Shown here: piece by piece, positions 27,967 to 36,808 of the stretch
Layout: each line of letters starts with the position of its first letter
How positions within the stretch are numbered: the first letter of the stretch is position 1
NCBI RefSeq assembly: GCF_000505545.1
Contig: NZ_AYTB01000012.1
Span: 96,741-160,740 of the forward strand
Source: Kurthia huakuii LAM0618
GTDB taxonomy: Bacteria > Bacillota > Bacilli > Bacillales_A > Planococcaceae
DNA length: 64,000 nt
Direction: 5' to 3'
Translations under genes and position numbers: made by a program
Notes under the pieces: generated by a model
Told to the model about the DNA's origin: nothing
Database searches by the model: none
The model's input: the letters and a program-made list of their open reading frames with translations, nothing else

Positions 27967-28287
27967 TTGGAACCGAAAGAAATTCGATTTCTACGCGTGA
28001 TGGGGATTGCAGACGGCGTTTCATTGCTTGTGTTATTGCTCATCGCAATGCCATTAAAATATTTTGCGGGATTACCAATGGCCGTAACAATTGTTGGTAG
28101 TATTCATGGGGCGATTTTCGTTACATATGTGATTTCAATTGCGATTGTGCAATTGCGCATTCGCTGGAACATCGGCTACAGTTTAATTGCTGGTATCGTC
28201 GCCTTCATTCCATTTGGTAACTTTATTTTTGATAAACATATTAAACGCGCAGGCGAAGCAGCTTGTACAAAACAACTTCGCGCATAG
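27967..28287 (+). CDS. DUF3817 membrane protein
   Basis: A 106-residue integral membrane protein with three hydrophobic segments and the DUF3817 pattern RVMGIADGVSLLVLLLIAMPLKYFAG..MAVTIVGSIHGAIFV..AFIPFGNFIFDKHI. The function of the family is not known. The start is TTG, eight bases after AGAGGGG. TATAAT (about 27928) lies upstream. It shares a bidirectional terminator with the converging epimerase-like gene. Confidence 0.85.
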   Translation: MEPKEIRFLRVMGIADGVSLLVLLLIAMPLKYFAGLPMAVTIVGSIHGAIFVTYVISIAIVQLRIRWNIGYSLIAGIVAFIPFGNFIFDKHIKRAGEAACTKQLRA

Positions 28288-28335
28288 AAAAAACACTTTC
28301 GACGATTTTAATCATATCGTTGAAAGTGTTTTTTT
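28288..28335. terminator. Bidirectional intrinsic terminator
   Basis: aaaacactttcgacgat pairs with atcgttgaaagtgtttt between convergent genes; A and T runs flank it. Confidence 0.85.
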
Positions 28336-28402
28336 ATAGTTAAGCTTGTATACAGCGACTTTCATCTACAACGCGTAGTCGCTTTTAAGGATTCTTGCTT
28401 TA

Positions 28403-29260
28403 TTATTTACTTAATTTTTCAATTAACGGTGTTAGCCAATCATCGAGATGTGAAAATTGAAAACCAGCTTGCTGAGCCTTGTCATTGACCATATACCACG
28501 AAGCGGGGATGCTATACGGAGAATCGCCTTCAATAACTGTCGCTCGTCGGTTTACAACTGTTTCAATCCGTTCAACGAGTTCGCGCATAGAAATTGTGCC
28601 ATTTGCCGTTGCATTAATTGGTCCATCTACATTGCTAAAAGCGAGCCAATATAAAAATGCTGCCGCTTCATCTGCCAAAATAAACGACATTTCTGCATCA
28701 AGATTTAAAAACTCAACTGCGTCGCCTTTTGCGATATGTTCAACATAATAACTTAAACGATTCGTATAATCATCATCGCCCATAACAATTGGAAAGCGCA
28801 CCGCAACGACTGGAAAATTGGCATAGTCCTCAAAAACTGCTTCTGCCTGCCGCTTTCCTTCGGCATAACTATATTGCTGGGACGGTGTTAAATCGTACAT
28901 ATAATGAAGCGCATTAAAATCTTCCTCGCGTTTTGCATTGCCATCGACGTCATAGACAGACATAGTGGATGTGAAAATAAGACGCGTCGTATGGTCATTT
29001 AAAATGGCACATAGCTCCATCGCCTCTTTTGGCGTATAGCAAATATTATCGTACACTACATCATAAACCGTGTCTTCAAAAGCTTCACGTAATTCGCCGC
29101 TATTCGTTCGATCAAGTATCGTATGATGCACACGCTCATCAAATGGATTATCATGCTGTCCTCGCGTTGCAATCGTTACATCATGCCCTTGTTGCACAAG
29201 TTTTCCGACTAAATGTTTGCCAAAAAAGCGCGTGCCTCCAATCACTAACACTTTTGCCAT
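28403..29260 (-). CDS. NAD-dependent epimerase/dehydratase-like SDR
   Basis: An extended short-chain dehydrogenase of 285 residues. The dinucleotide fold begins KVLVIGGTRFFGKHLV (GGTxxFG, as in CSP41-like atypical SDRs) and the active-site pair is Y-x3-K in YSYAEGKRQ. These proteins act on nucleotide sugars or bind RNA; the substrate cannot be told. Two ATG codons follow GGGGG, 29260 being better spaced. It is a single gene, divergent from signal peptidase. Confidence 0.85.
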   Translation of the reverse strand: MAKVLVIGGTRFFGKHLVGKLVQQGHDVTIATRGQHDNPFDERVHHTILDRTNSGELREAFEDTVYDVVYDNICYTPKEAMELCAILNDHTTRLIFTSTMSVYDVDGNAKREEDFNALHYMYDLTPSQQYSYAEGKRQAEAVFEDYANFPVVAVRFPIVMGDDDYTNRLSYYVEHIAKGDAVEFLNLDAEMSFILADEAAAFLYWLAFSNVDGPINATANGTISMRELVERIETVVNRRATVIEGDSPYSIPASWYMVNDKAQQAGFQFSHLDDWLTPLIEKLSK

Positions 29261-29364
29261 CATTCATTCCCCCTGCTTCGCATAATCTACCGTATTTCGT
29301 GGTATACAGTAAGTACTACTAACCATACCATAATCGGTTTTTGAAGAACAAGGGAGGGGTAACC

Positions 29365-29877
29365 ATTTTTAAACAACGCTCGATGTACATGTTATTTTTT
29401 AGTTTAGTACTACTTATTTTTTTTGCGGCATCGGTTCATTATAGTATTGGCTCCGTCATCGTTAACGGCAAAAGTATGGAAAATTCGATTCATGATGGCG
29501 ACCAATTTATTACGAGTCAGCTCGCGTACAAATGGCAAGAACCCCGCTATAACGATATTGTCATTCTCGATGCGGCAATAATCCCTGGGCATGAACTCTA
29601 CATTAAGCGTGTCATTGGCTTGCCCGGCGATACACTTGATATTCGTAACAATCAGCTCTATCGCAACAATAGGTTCATTGACGAACCGTATATTAAAGAG
29701 CAAATGACCGAGACATCGCTGCATATTACCGTCCCTAAAAATCACCTTTATGTGATGGGCGACAATCGCAATCATTCTACCGATTCGCGGATTTTTAATG
29801 CGATTGACATGACAAAAGATGTGAAAGCCGTCGTATTATTTCGTATTAAGCCATTTTTCCAAGACGATGACCATTAA
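29365..29877 (+). CDS. sipS: Type I signal peptidase
   Basis: A single-pass membrane serine protease that removes signal peptides. Motifs are an N-terminal anchor (YMLFFSLVLLIFFAASVHY), the catalytic Ser in NGKSMENSIHDGD, the general-base Lys in ELYIKRVIGLPGD, and MGDNRNHSTDSR. The start is unclear. The strong site GGGAGGGG (29352-29359) is followed five bases later by ATT (29365). The first ATG in frame (29383) is 23 bases away, and an upstream TTG (29341) has no ribosome site. The coordinate given assumes a rare ATT start. Confidence 0.85.
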   Translation: MFKQRSMYMLFFSLVLLIFFAASVHYSIGSVIVNGKSMENSIHDGDQFITSQLAYKWQEPRYNDIVILDAAIIPGHELYIKRVIGLPGDTLDIRNNQLYRNNRFIDEPYIKEQMTETSLHITVPKNHLYVMGDNRNHSTDSRIFNAIDMTKDVKAVVLFRIKPFFQDDDH

Positions 29878-29903
29878 AAAAGAACCGCATCAATGCGATT
29901 CTT
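29876..29903. terminator. Intrinsic terminator between convergent genes
   Basis: aagaaccgcat / atgcgattctt hairpin between signal peptidase and the PhnE-like gene; the longer T run serves the minus strand. Confidence 0.7.
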
Positions 29904-29910
29904 CCACTTC

Positions 29911-30744
29911 TTAACGTGCTGTATAGAGGCGCTTTTTAATCAATAATGCAATGCCTTCTAATAACATCGCTACTACTAGCGCGCAGTACGTAATCATCCC
30001 AACTTCATGGAGATCATAGTAAAAACTAGACGCCATGAATAGCTCAAATCCTATACCACCTGCTGCAGCTGCGGCACCCATCGCTACTGCGACACCGTAG
30101 TTTGTTTCAAAGCGTAAAAATGTCCATGATACCATATATGAAAACGATTGTGGCACTACAGCATGAATGATTGTATGCCACCAACTCGCACCAGAGGCTC
30201 GCAACGCTTCAAGCACACCGTCGTCTAGTTCTTCAAATGATTCTGCATAAGCTTTTGTTAAATAGGCAATCGTATGAAGCATCATGCCGAGAATACAAGC
30301 AACGGAACCAAGTCCAGCGACAATCGCAAAAATTAATACCCATAATACCGTTGGAACGGCACGCACAAATGAATTACACGCAATAATCACATTGGCAATT
30401 CCTTTTGGCGCTAAGTTTTTAGCACTGCAAATCGCTAAGAAAAACGACATAATAGCTCCTAGTATCGTCGCTAAAAAAGCTAGAGCGAGCGTCACAACAA
30501 TTTGAAATAGCGCCGTACTAAATGTAATTTGATGGAGTGCGGGTTGCAAAAACATCATCTGCAAATTTTCTAGCGTCATGCTAACAGCAGCACGAACGTC
30601 GATTACTTCATAATTCAATAAAAATGGCCCGATGAGTGTAAACAGTACAAGTGACCAAAGAATAAGTTGCATTGTTTGCGTCGCTTTTGTCCGTTGCGTA
30701 ACTTGAATTTTCCCAGCCTTTCGAATTGGTGTCGCCTGTGTCAT
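29911..30744 (-). CDS. phnE: PhnE-type phosphonate ABC permease, second subunit
   Basis: A 277-residue ABC permease with about six helices and the coupling loop EALRASGASWWHTIIHAVVPQ, the EAA-type motif of PhnE. Family substrates are phosphonates, phosphite or phosphate. The ATG overlaps the upstream permease stop (ATGA), so the two are translationally coupled. No PhnC ATPase or PhnD binding protein gene is adjacent; these must come from elsewhere or the transporter is incomplete. GGAG precedes the ATG by nine bases. Confidence 0.87.
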   Translation of the reverse strand: MTQATPIRKAGKIQVTQRTKATQTMQLILWSLVLFTLIGPFLLNYEVIDVRAAVSMTLENLQMMFLQPALHQITFSTALFQIVVTLALAFLATILGAIMSFFLAICSAKNLAPKGIANVIIACNSFVRAVPTVLWVLIFAIVAGLGSVACILGMMLHTIAYLTKAYAESFEELDDGVLEALRASGASWWHTIIHAVVPQSFSYMVSWTFLRFETNYGVAVAMGAAAAAGGIGFELFMASSFYYDLHEVGMITYCALVVAMLLEGIALLIKKRLYTAR

Positions 30745-31409
30745 GAAATGATTCTCCTTACGCGATTTGACATCCATTCAATTAGAAATACAACGACTAC
30801 AATCACAAATGTGATCAATCCAAGCATTTCATAATTGAGTTGTTTATAATAAAAATCAAAAAGATAGCCAATGCCGGTCCCAGTCAACAATCCAACAAGT
30901 GTCGCACTACGAATATTTGTTTCAATCATATAGAAAATCCAGCTTAGTAGTTGCGGTAACGTTTCTGGTAGTACTCCTTTAAACACCATTTGTAAATAGG
31001 TAGCACCCACGCCATTTAGCGCCTCTACGCCATCCGAAGAAGCTTCATCAATCGTGTCAATAAACATGCGCACGAGTAATCCAAACGTCGAGAAAAATAG
31101 CGCGAAGTAACCTGTAATAACATGATGGCCAAATGAAATGACTAGGACAAGTGCCCAAGCAACAACCGGTACATTTCGGAAAAACGAGGCAATCATACGA
31201 ACAATAAAACCTAACCAAGCATTAATTTGTGTTGTACGCGAGCCAAGCATCGCACAAAACAGCGCACAAAATGCAGCTGTTGTCGTCGCAAGTATCGACA
31301 ACACAATGGTTTCAACTAATTTTTCAAGCACTGTCGATAAGTTTCCGAAAGCTTCCGTTTCACCAACTTCAATTAATAATTTTGTCCACGTTTGTCGTGC
31401 TGTCATCAT
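30741..31409 (-). CDS. phnE: PhnE-type phosphonate ABC permease, first subunit
   Basis: A 222-residue permease subunit with about five or six helices and the EAA loop EALNGVGATYLQMVFKGVLPE. Its typical length and the paired arrangement fit PhnE1-PhnE2. AGGAG is eight bases before the ATG at 31409. It is the first gene of a two-gene unit. The upstream neighbour is a GntR regulator behind its own terminator, not phnC or phnD. Confidence 0.86.
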   Translation of the reverse strand: MMTARQTWTKLLIEVGETEAFGNLSTVLEKLVETIVLSILATTTAAFCALFCAMLGSRTTQINAWLGFIVRMIASFFRNVPVVAWALVLVISFGHHVITGYFALFFSTFGLLVRMFIDTIDEASSDGVEALNGVGATYLQMVFKGVLPETLPQLLSWIFYMIETNIRSATLVGLLTGTGIGYLFDFYYKQLNYEMLGLITFVIVVVVFLIEWMSNRVRRIIS

Positions 31410-31516
31410 GTAGCTCACTCCTCTCACTTACTACTGTAACTTGGCGCCAAGCAGCGTAGTGTATGGCCTTTTTGAAGAATTTGTAAAGCGGCATTTACAA
31501 AGGGACGATAGACATA

Positions 31517-31559
31517 ATAAAAACCACCCTTCTCAGCTCTCATGAAAAGGATGGTTTTA
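31517..31559 (-). terminator. Intrinsic terminator of GntR gene
   Basis: AAAACCATCCTT pairs with AAGGGTGGTTTT on the minus strand, between the GntR gene and the permease pair. Confidence 0.8.
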
Positions 31560-31562
31560 TGA

Positions 31563-32264
31563 TTAAAATTGAAATTGAAAACGGTCGGTACGATAAAAAA
31601 TTTCTGTATACTCTAATTGACGATTTGTTGCTGAATCCCAGTTATCAGACTCTAGCTTCATAATTGGGACGAGCAATTGGCTTTGCAATAAATGGCGTAT
31701 TTCTTCATCGGGTACAAGAATATCGAGTTTTGAAAACGTACTATGAAACTGCTCGATTCCTAGCTCACGGTAAAAAGAATGAATGGATGACAGCACGCGC
31801 TCTCGCTCTTGTACTTCTGGCACATGCTCTAACAAAATATACGAACGATGTAGGGCGGCTGGTACTTCATCAACAAAACGTAAGCGCTCGACTAAATAAA
31901 GATTTTGCGCCGTTACATACGATTTTTGAAAGATAGCATGCTCATGTCGCACTACTTCTGCACGCTTCACGACTGAATAATACTGTTTAGCTTGCGCTTT
32001 CATTTTTTCGCTAAAACTAACATCTCCTGATAATACCATGTCGAGCAGTTGCTTTTTAGCGCAAATAAAGCGCCCGATGCCTTTACGCGCATAAATATAA
32101 CCAAGTTGCTCTAACAGCGCATACACGTTTCGTACTTTCATGCGCGGGACACCAAACTGTTCGACTAATTGATAATCGCTCGGTAGCGGCTCAGTCGTCG
32201 CATATGTACCATTGTCAATTTGGGCAATTAAATAATCTTTTATCGCTAATTCTTGTGCATCCAA
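31563..32264 (-). CDS. GntR-family regulator with UTRA domain
   Basis: A 233-residue transcription factor. Residues about 5-70 form the winged helix (PLPSDYQLVEQFGVPRMKVRNVYALLEQLGYIYARKGIGRFI) and 90-230 the UTRA effector domain. HutC/PhnF-type members repress transport or catabolic operons and are released by a ligand. Its position before the phnE pair makes it a candidate regulator of that uptake unit. The start is TTG, seven bases after GAGGG. Confidence 0.87.
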   Translation of the reverse strand: MDAQELAIKDYLIAQIDNGTYATTEPLPSDYQLVEQFGVPRMKVRNVYALLEQLGYIYARKGIGRFICAKKQLLDMVLSGDVSFSEKMKAQAKQYYSVVKRAEVVRHEHAIFQKSYVTAQNLYLVERLRFVDEVPAALHRSYILLEHVPEVQERERVLSSIHSFYRELGIEQFHSTFSKLDILVPDEEIRHLLQSQLLVPIMKLESDNWDSATNRQLEYTEIFYRTDRFQFQF

Positions 32265-32291
32265 ACATAGTCCCTCGTTTCATTCCTTAAC

Positions 32292-32478
32292 TTACAATCG
32301 ATACCATTGCAGCGCATTTTGGTACAAAATTTTTTCAACTGCCGACGCTTCAAAAAGATTTTGAATCAACGTATTATCAGCTTTATGAAACGGACGTTTT
32401 GCACGCATTGATGGTAAATCGGACCCAAACATGAAGGCATCTGGATTTACATCATAAATGGCTTTTAACGCTTCCCTC
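32292..32478 (-). pseudogene. Amidohydrolase 3' remnant
   Basis: An open frame of about 60 codons without a start reads DAFMFGSDLPSMRAKRPF and ends LYQNALQWYRL-stop. This matches the C-terminus of metal-dependent amidohydrolase-2 family proteins (GSDLPS motif with the last metal-site Asp). Everything 5' of it is gone. The break lies beside an IS3-type remnant. Confidence 0.7.
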
Positions 32479-32499
32479 TTTTTTTCAGTATAGCACGAA

Positions 32500-32583
32500 T
32501 TATTTTAAATTAGCTGCATTTGCCAATATCATCTCAACCGCTTTTAATGTTATTTCGTATGATACGCTTGTTTTTTTATCCAT
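32500..32583 (-). pseudogene. Possible IS3-family OrfA N-terminal remnant
   Basis: An ATG-started frame of 27 codons reads MDKKTSVSYEITLKAVEMIL and then stops. VSYEITLKAVEM resembles the N-terminus of IS3/IS150 OrfA transposase proteins. The similarity is short, so this is tentative. Together with the truncated amidohydrolase it marks a past insertion and deletion. Confidence 0.45.
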
Positions 32584-32621
32584 CAAAAAACACGTTCAAA
32601 GATTTTATCCTTTGAACGTGT
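32584..32621 (-). terminator. Intrinsic terminator
   Basis: cacgttcaaag / ctttgaacgtg hairpin with TTTTTT on the minus strand, after the dehydrogenase gene. Confidence 0.85.
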
Positions 32622-32655
32622 CATTTTCTTTTTGGGTCAGTTCAAATTTTTCAAC

Positions 32656-33717
32656 TTATAGTAACGCTACTAGACGCGTACCAACTGCTTCTGTTGTCGC
32701 AGTGCCTCCAAAATCAGGCGTCAGTGTCGTTTTTTCAGCGAGCAATTGTTCAATCGTCGCTAAAATATGCGCGCCGATCGCTGGTCGTTCAAAAAAGTCG
32801 AACATTTGACTAACAGACCAAATAGCCGCTAGTGGATTGGCAATTCCTTGGCCCGCAATATCCGGTGCGGAACCATGAATCGGTTCAAACATCGATGGAT
32901 AACGGCGCTCTGGGTCTACATTCGCACCGGCTGCAATCCCCATCCCACCGGCAATTGCTGCACCTAAATCCGTCAAAATATCACCAAATAAATTCGATGT
33001 CACCACAATTTCAAAGCGTCCTGGGTCCATAACCATAAACATCGCTGCTGCATCAACTAAATACGAATGCGTTGGAATTTCCGGATAATCTTTTGCAACG
33101 TCCTCAAACACTTCGTCCCAAAATACCATTGAATAATTCAGAGCATTTGCCTTACTAATGCTCGTTACCGATTTACCACCTTGGCGGCGTGCTTCGTCAA
33201 AGGCGTAGCGGATAATACGCTCGACCCCTTTACGTGTGAAAACGCCGGTTTGTAGCACTTTTTCGCTTGGTTCACCTTTATAAAGCCATTCCCCTGCACC
33301 GGCATACTCGCCTTCGCTATTTTCACGAATCACAAGCATATCAATATTTTTCTCGGTCCCGTGACGGAGCGGCGATTCAATGCCTTTTAACAACTTCACT
33401 GGACGGATATTAACGTATTGATCAAATTTTTTACGAATCACGAGCAACAATTCGCGTAATGAAATGTAATCTGGCACACCAGGAAATCCTACTGCGCCTA
33501 AATAAATCGCATCAAATGCCTTTAATTGTTCTAAGCCATCTTCCGGCAACATTGTGCCATGCTTTGTATAATATTCACAACCCCACGGGAAATATGTATA
33601 GTCAAATTGAATCGTACCATCAATTTCTGCTGCGCGATTCATGACTTTAATCCCCTCTGCAACTACTTCTGGTCCAATGCCATCTCCAGCAATTACCGCA
33701 ATGCGTTTCGTTTCCAT
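32656..33717 (-). CDS. Tartrate/D-malate dehydrogenase-like decarboxylating enzyme
   Basis: A 353-residue member of the isocitrate/isopropylmalate dehydrogenase family. It begins RIAVIAGDGIGPEVVAEGIKVM. Substrate-side motifs are NIRPVKLL, VIRENSEGEYAGAG, and the metal-binding NLFGDILTDLGAAIAGGMGIA with EPIHGSAPDIAGQGIANP. The ENSEGEYAG loop fits tartrate dehydrogenase or D-malate dehydrogenase rather than LeuB. It oxidises and decarboxylates a hydroxy-diacid with NAD. It is a single gene followed by a terminator. Confidence 0.85.
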   Translation of the reverse strand: METKRIAVIAGDGIGPEVVAEGIKVMNRAAEIDGTIQFDYTYFPWGCEYYTKHGTMLPEDGLEQLKAFDAIYLGAVGFPGVPDYISLRELLLVIRKKFDQYVNIRPVKLLKGIESPLRHGTEKNIDMLVIRENSEGEYAGAGEWLYKGEPSEKVLQTGVFTRKGVERIIRYAFDEARRQGGKSVTSISKANALNYSMVFWDEVFEDVAKDYPEIPTHSYLVDAAAMFMVMDPGRFEIVVTSNLFGDILTDLGAAIAGGMGIAAGANVDPERRYPSMFEPIHGSAPDIAGQGIANPLAAIWSVSQMFDFFERPAIGAHILATIEQLLAEKTTLTPDFGGTATTEAVGTRLVALL

Positions 33718-33770
33718 CTCTTCATCACCCCTACGTTAAAAATACGCTTCCTCGAAGTACTTAGCAATAG

Positions 33771-34853
33771 CTAATTGTCGGCACGATTACGCGCGAGCGC
33801 ATCTTCTAGCATCGCGATAACATCTTCCCTAAGCTCAGCCGGTTTAATCTGGTCAACAGACGAGCTATATTGCATTAACCAATAGCGAATACTCGCTTTC
33901 GACGTGTAGATTTCGACCGTAAAATGATGCTCACCTGCTTTCGTCAATTTGACATCTTCGCCGAAGAAATCGATTACTTGCCCGATAATATCCATTTTAC
34001 AACGGAAGCTAATCCATTCCGGCTTGCCACCAAACATAAATACTTGATTACGCGTATAATCCGACAAATTAGAAATCGATGTTAGCGTACCGACTTTTTC
34101 ATTCGTCATTTCAATATTTTTCATTTTATCAACGCGCATAAAACGCGGCTCGGTGCTATCATCATATAAATACATCACATAATATTTATTGAGCGACCAA
34201 ATTAAATAATACGGACGGATTTTGCGGAACCCTGCATTTTTTTCACTAATCGGTACGAGCTTTTTATGAAGATCATATTTCATATAATTTAACGTTACCT
34301 TCATACCTTTTTGAATCGCCTCTGCTAGTAACGTCACGTTGCTAAAAATTTCATCGTTATAAGCTTTGTCACTATTGTTTTTAAATTCCAGGCGTGGCTT
34401 ATAAAAGCTTAATAAATTTAAATTAACTAAATTTCCAAGTAACGTAATGAGCTCTACACTTTTTTCTTTATCGATAAAACGCGATGTTGCAACCGCATCG
34501 CTTAATAAATAAGCTTCTCCTTTTTCAAATAACGGCTCGATATATGCCGTACCGTTATCATTACGCGTAAATTTAAATGGAACGTATTCGCTATAGTCTT
34601 CTGTAATTTCTGCTAGTAAATTAAAGTGCTTATAAATCGTCTGGCGATTTAGCTCATACGGCTTTTGAATATGCTCACCATTTTTGAATTGCTCACGCAC
34701 GTCTTGTTCAAAAAAACGTTCGCGCATTTTCACTGCAACTTGCTTAGCATTCATCGGGTTACTTGCACTTGAATAGTCACGCAAAATAATATACGTGTAA
34801 AATGGATGTAGTTGTGTTGCGCGCTGAACTTTGTCATTTTGTGCCATTATCAC
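33771..34853 (-). CDS. WYL-domain regulator-like protein
   Basis: A 360-residue protein with an N-terminal helical, winged-helix-like region (RQTIYKHFNLLAEITEDY) and a WYL domain around residues 190-270 (IRPYYLIWSLNKYYVMYLYDD), ending with a WCX-like segment. WYL domains bind ligands or nucleic acid in transcription factors. A GTG start at 34853 is six bases from AAGGGG; the ATG two codons later is possible. Flanked by the dehydrogenase gene on the same strand, it may regulate it, but a direct link is not shown. Confidence 0.8.
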   Translation of the reverse strand: MIMAQNDKVQRATQLHPFYTYIILRDYSSASNPMNAKQVAVKMRERFFEQDVREQFKNGEHIQKPYELNRQTIYKHFNLLAEITEDYSEYVPFKFTRNDNGTAYIEPLFEKGEAYLLSDAVATSRFIDKEKSVELITLLGNLVNLNLLSFYKPRLEFKNNSDKAYNDEIFSNVTLLAEAIQKGMKVTLNYMKYDLHKKLVPISEKNAGFRKIRPYYLIWSLNKYYVMYLYDDSTEPRFMRVDKMKNIEMTNEKVGTLTSISNLSDYTRNQVFMFGGKPEWISFRCKMDIIGQVIDFFGEDVKLTKAGEHHFTVEIYTSKASIRYWLMQYSSSVDQIKPAELREDVIAMLEDALARNRADN

Positions 34854-34990
34854 TATATTCCCCTTATCAATCAGCTGTAATTAGAAACTATTATACTATA
34901 ATAGAAGGACTTATAGATAATTTAATCTACTGATTTAAACAGAGAATAATACAAGATATGTCCAAAAAAACAGACACTATTTCCTCCAAA

Positions 34991-35027
34991 TAAAAAAAGA
35001 GCTGGACCGCATCCAGCTCTTTTTTGT
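34991..35027 (-). terminator. Intrinsic terminator
   Basis: aaaaaagagctgga / tccagctctttttt hairpin after the ATP-grasp ligase gene. Confidence 0.9.
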
Positions 35028-36247
35028 TACCATTGGTTATTTTTATATTTTTGATAGTAGTTGTATTGACGTGCCGCCATATACAATTTGCGTTTAAAAC
35101 TTTTATCTTTCGGATAGAACAACGGATTTGCCCATTTGCCTTCTTTAATTAAGCGACGGCATTCCGCGTTGATTTCATTATTATCCACGAAATCGCGTAA
35201 TACTTTTTTCGGTACAACGGAGAATAAAAATTCGCCATTTGCGTAAACAACGTCTTTTTTCTCATTGTTGACACAGTCATCTACGAGGTAGCGCGCTAAA
35301 TTGTGACCTAAACGTGTCACATAATAGCTTGAGCGCCCTTGACGGATGTTGATTTCAAACACTTTGAATTTTCCATCACGCGTATCATATTTTAAGTCGA
35401 AGTTCGCAAAACCTGTGTACCCGATGTATTCGATGAAGTCTTGCATTTTACGCATTAACTCTTTATCGAAACGGCTAATGATTGATGTGTAGTTCCCAAT
35501 CGCTGTTGGTGTATGCTCTTGTAACACGACTTGACCAAGTGCTACTAATTGCACATTTTTATGTTGATCCGCGTACACAACACCATCCCACATTAACGTA
35601 TCATCACCAGGAATAAATTCTTGGATGATAATTTCATCGTGGTAACCTGCATCGTGTAATAAGTTTAAAATACGATTTACTTCTTCTTCTGTTTCCGCTT
35701 TGTATACTTTTTCTTTGCCTTCAAATTTTAAATCTAAATACAGAATGACGTTACTTGGTTTTAAAATTAATGGGTAAAGAATTTTGTTATCGTTAAATGG
35801 TGCATCAATTGTTGTGCAATCATAAAAACGTGTTACGGGATAGTCAATGCCATACTCTTCGCAAAGTTGATAGAATTGTGCTTTGTATTGCAGTTTATCC
35901 ATTACGTCAATTGTAGGATAGTTGAATACGAAATATTTTTTAAGGAATTCTGCATGTTCTACAATGTAGCGCACGTACATATCATTCGTGCCGACAAGCA
36001 TTAATTTCTTACCTGATTTCCCATATTTTTTTGCGACTTTTTCCATAATTTTCGGGAATTCCGCTGGGTCACCTAATTTTGGGAAATATTCAATTTTGCC
36101 AGGAATCGTACTGAATTTTGTAAATGGTAATTCGCCGCGTCCTACTAAAATTGGGTTCACGTCATATTCTTCGTGAAAAGAAATAGACATATTATATGCA
36201 TTAATATCTGTACCGACAATAATCGGGATGAAATTTAATTTTGCCAT
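35027..36247 (-). CDS. ATP-grasp carboxylate-amine ligase, candidate D-aspartate ligase
   Basis: A 406-residue ATP-grasp enzyme: N-terminal domain (PIIVGTDINAYNMSISFHEEYDV), ATP-binding lysine and acidic region (YPLILKPSNV, IIIQEFIPGDD), and metal-binding FKVFEINIRQGRSSYYVT. This group joins a carboxylate to an amine with ATP. In Enterococcus faecium a homologous type links D-Asp to Lys of peptidoglycan precursors. Related Bacillales have Lys-D-Asp or Lys-D-Glu bridges, so that role is an inference. ATG at 36247 lies five bases after GGAGG, which itself overlaps an upstream ATG. No racemase gene is adjacent. Confidence 0.72.
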   Translation of the reverse strand: MAKLNFIPIIVGTDINAYNMSISFHEEYDVNPILVGRGELPFTKFSTIPGKIEYFPKLGDPAEFPKIMEKVAKKYGKSGKKLMLVGTNDMYVRYIVEHAEFLKKYFVFNYPTIDVMDKLQYKAQFYQLCEEYGIDYPVTRFYDCTTIDAPFNDNKILYPLILKPSNVILYLDLKFEGKEKVYKAETEEEVNRILNLLHDAGYHDEIIIQEFIPGDDTLMWDGVVYADQHKNVQLVALGQVVLQEHTPTAIGNYTSIISRFDKELMRKMQDFIEYIGYTGFANFDLKYDTRDGKFKVFEINIRQGRSSYYVTRLGHNLARYLVDDCVNNEKKDVVYANGEFLFSVVPKKVLRDFVDNNEINAECRRLIKEGKWANPLFYPKDKSFKRKLYMAARQYNYYQKYKNNQW

Positions 36248-36485
36248 GATAGCCTCCATAAGTTATCTATAAGAAATGGTACGCGCTTTCCTATTACTTG
36301 TATATGATAATAGACTTAGTATAATAGACATGAAAGCACATTTTATCTACAGTTGTGTACAATCTACACACCTAGTTATTATAGTACTAATATGCGCATT
36401 TCGTAAACCAAACACTGTATTTTTTTCACTTGTTTGCGTGTTTTTTTTATTGAGAGGGGTACACTGTAAGAAAGGGGTGATTCCT

Positions 36486-36761
36486 ATGACTCAACAATTG
36501 AAAATTGGCGCGTTGCTGTTAATCGCCTTACTGATTGCTATTTTCATTACACCACTCGCAACTTTGTTTTATAGTTGGACATTTCTATCCCCATTTGCTT
36601 GGCGACTTGTCTTCGCCCTCATCGCGTTTGTGATGTTGTGCATTGTTCTTGTTATGGGCTATCGTCAAAAAAATGATAAAAACTATGTACTTTACTATGC
36701 TACGTTGTTATTTATGCTCGCATTAACACCTCGACTTATTTATAGCGTCGCATTTGGCTAG
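36486..36761 (+). CDS. Small three-helix membrane protein
   Basis: A 91-residue membrane protein (MTQQLKIGALLLIALLIAIF...LIYSVAFG) with three hydrophobic segments separated by short loops, one with a basic stretch GYRQKNDKN. AAAGGGGTG lies eight bases before the ATG. The longer open frame starting near 36276 has no ribosome site and ignores it. Unknown family. The gene ends at a strong terminator. Confidence 0.65.
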   Translation: MTQQLKIGALLLIALLIAIFITPLATLFYSWTFLSPFAWRLVFALIAFVMLCIVLVMGYRQKNDKNYVLYYATLLFMLALTPRLIYSVAFG

Positions 36762-36767
36762 ATCGTA

Positions 36768-36808
36768 GCAGGCAAGGAATCGTATCAATACGGTTCCTTG
36801 CTTTTTTA
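36768..36808 (+). terminator. Intrinsic terminator
   Basis: gcaaggaatcgtat / tacggttccttgc hairpin followed by TTTTTT. Confidence 0.9.

Noticed and set aside
31430..31541. Minus-strand 39-codon frame MRAEKGGFYYVYRPF.. between the GntR and phnE genes
   Set aside because: It begins inside a terminator hairpin and has no ribosome site. No family was recognised.
36276..36485. N-terminal extension of the 91-residue membrane protein
   Set aside because: No ribosome site; AAAGGGGTG lies just before the ATG at 36486.
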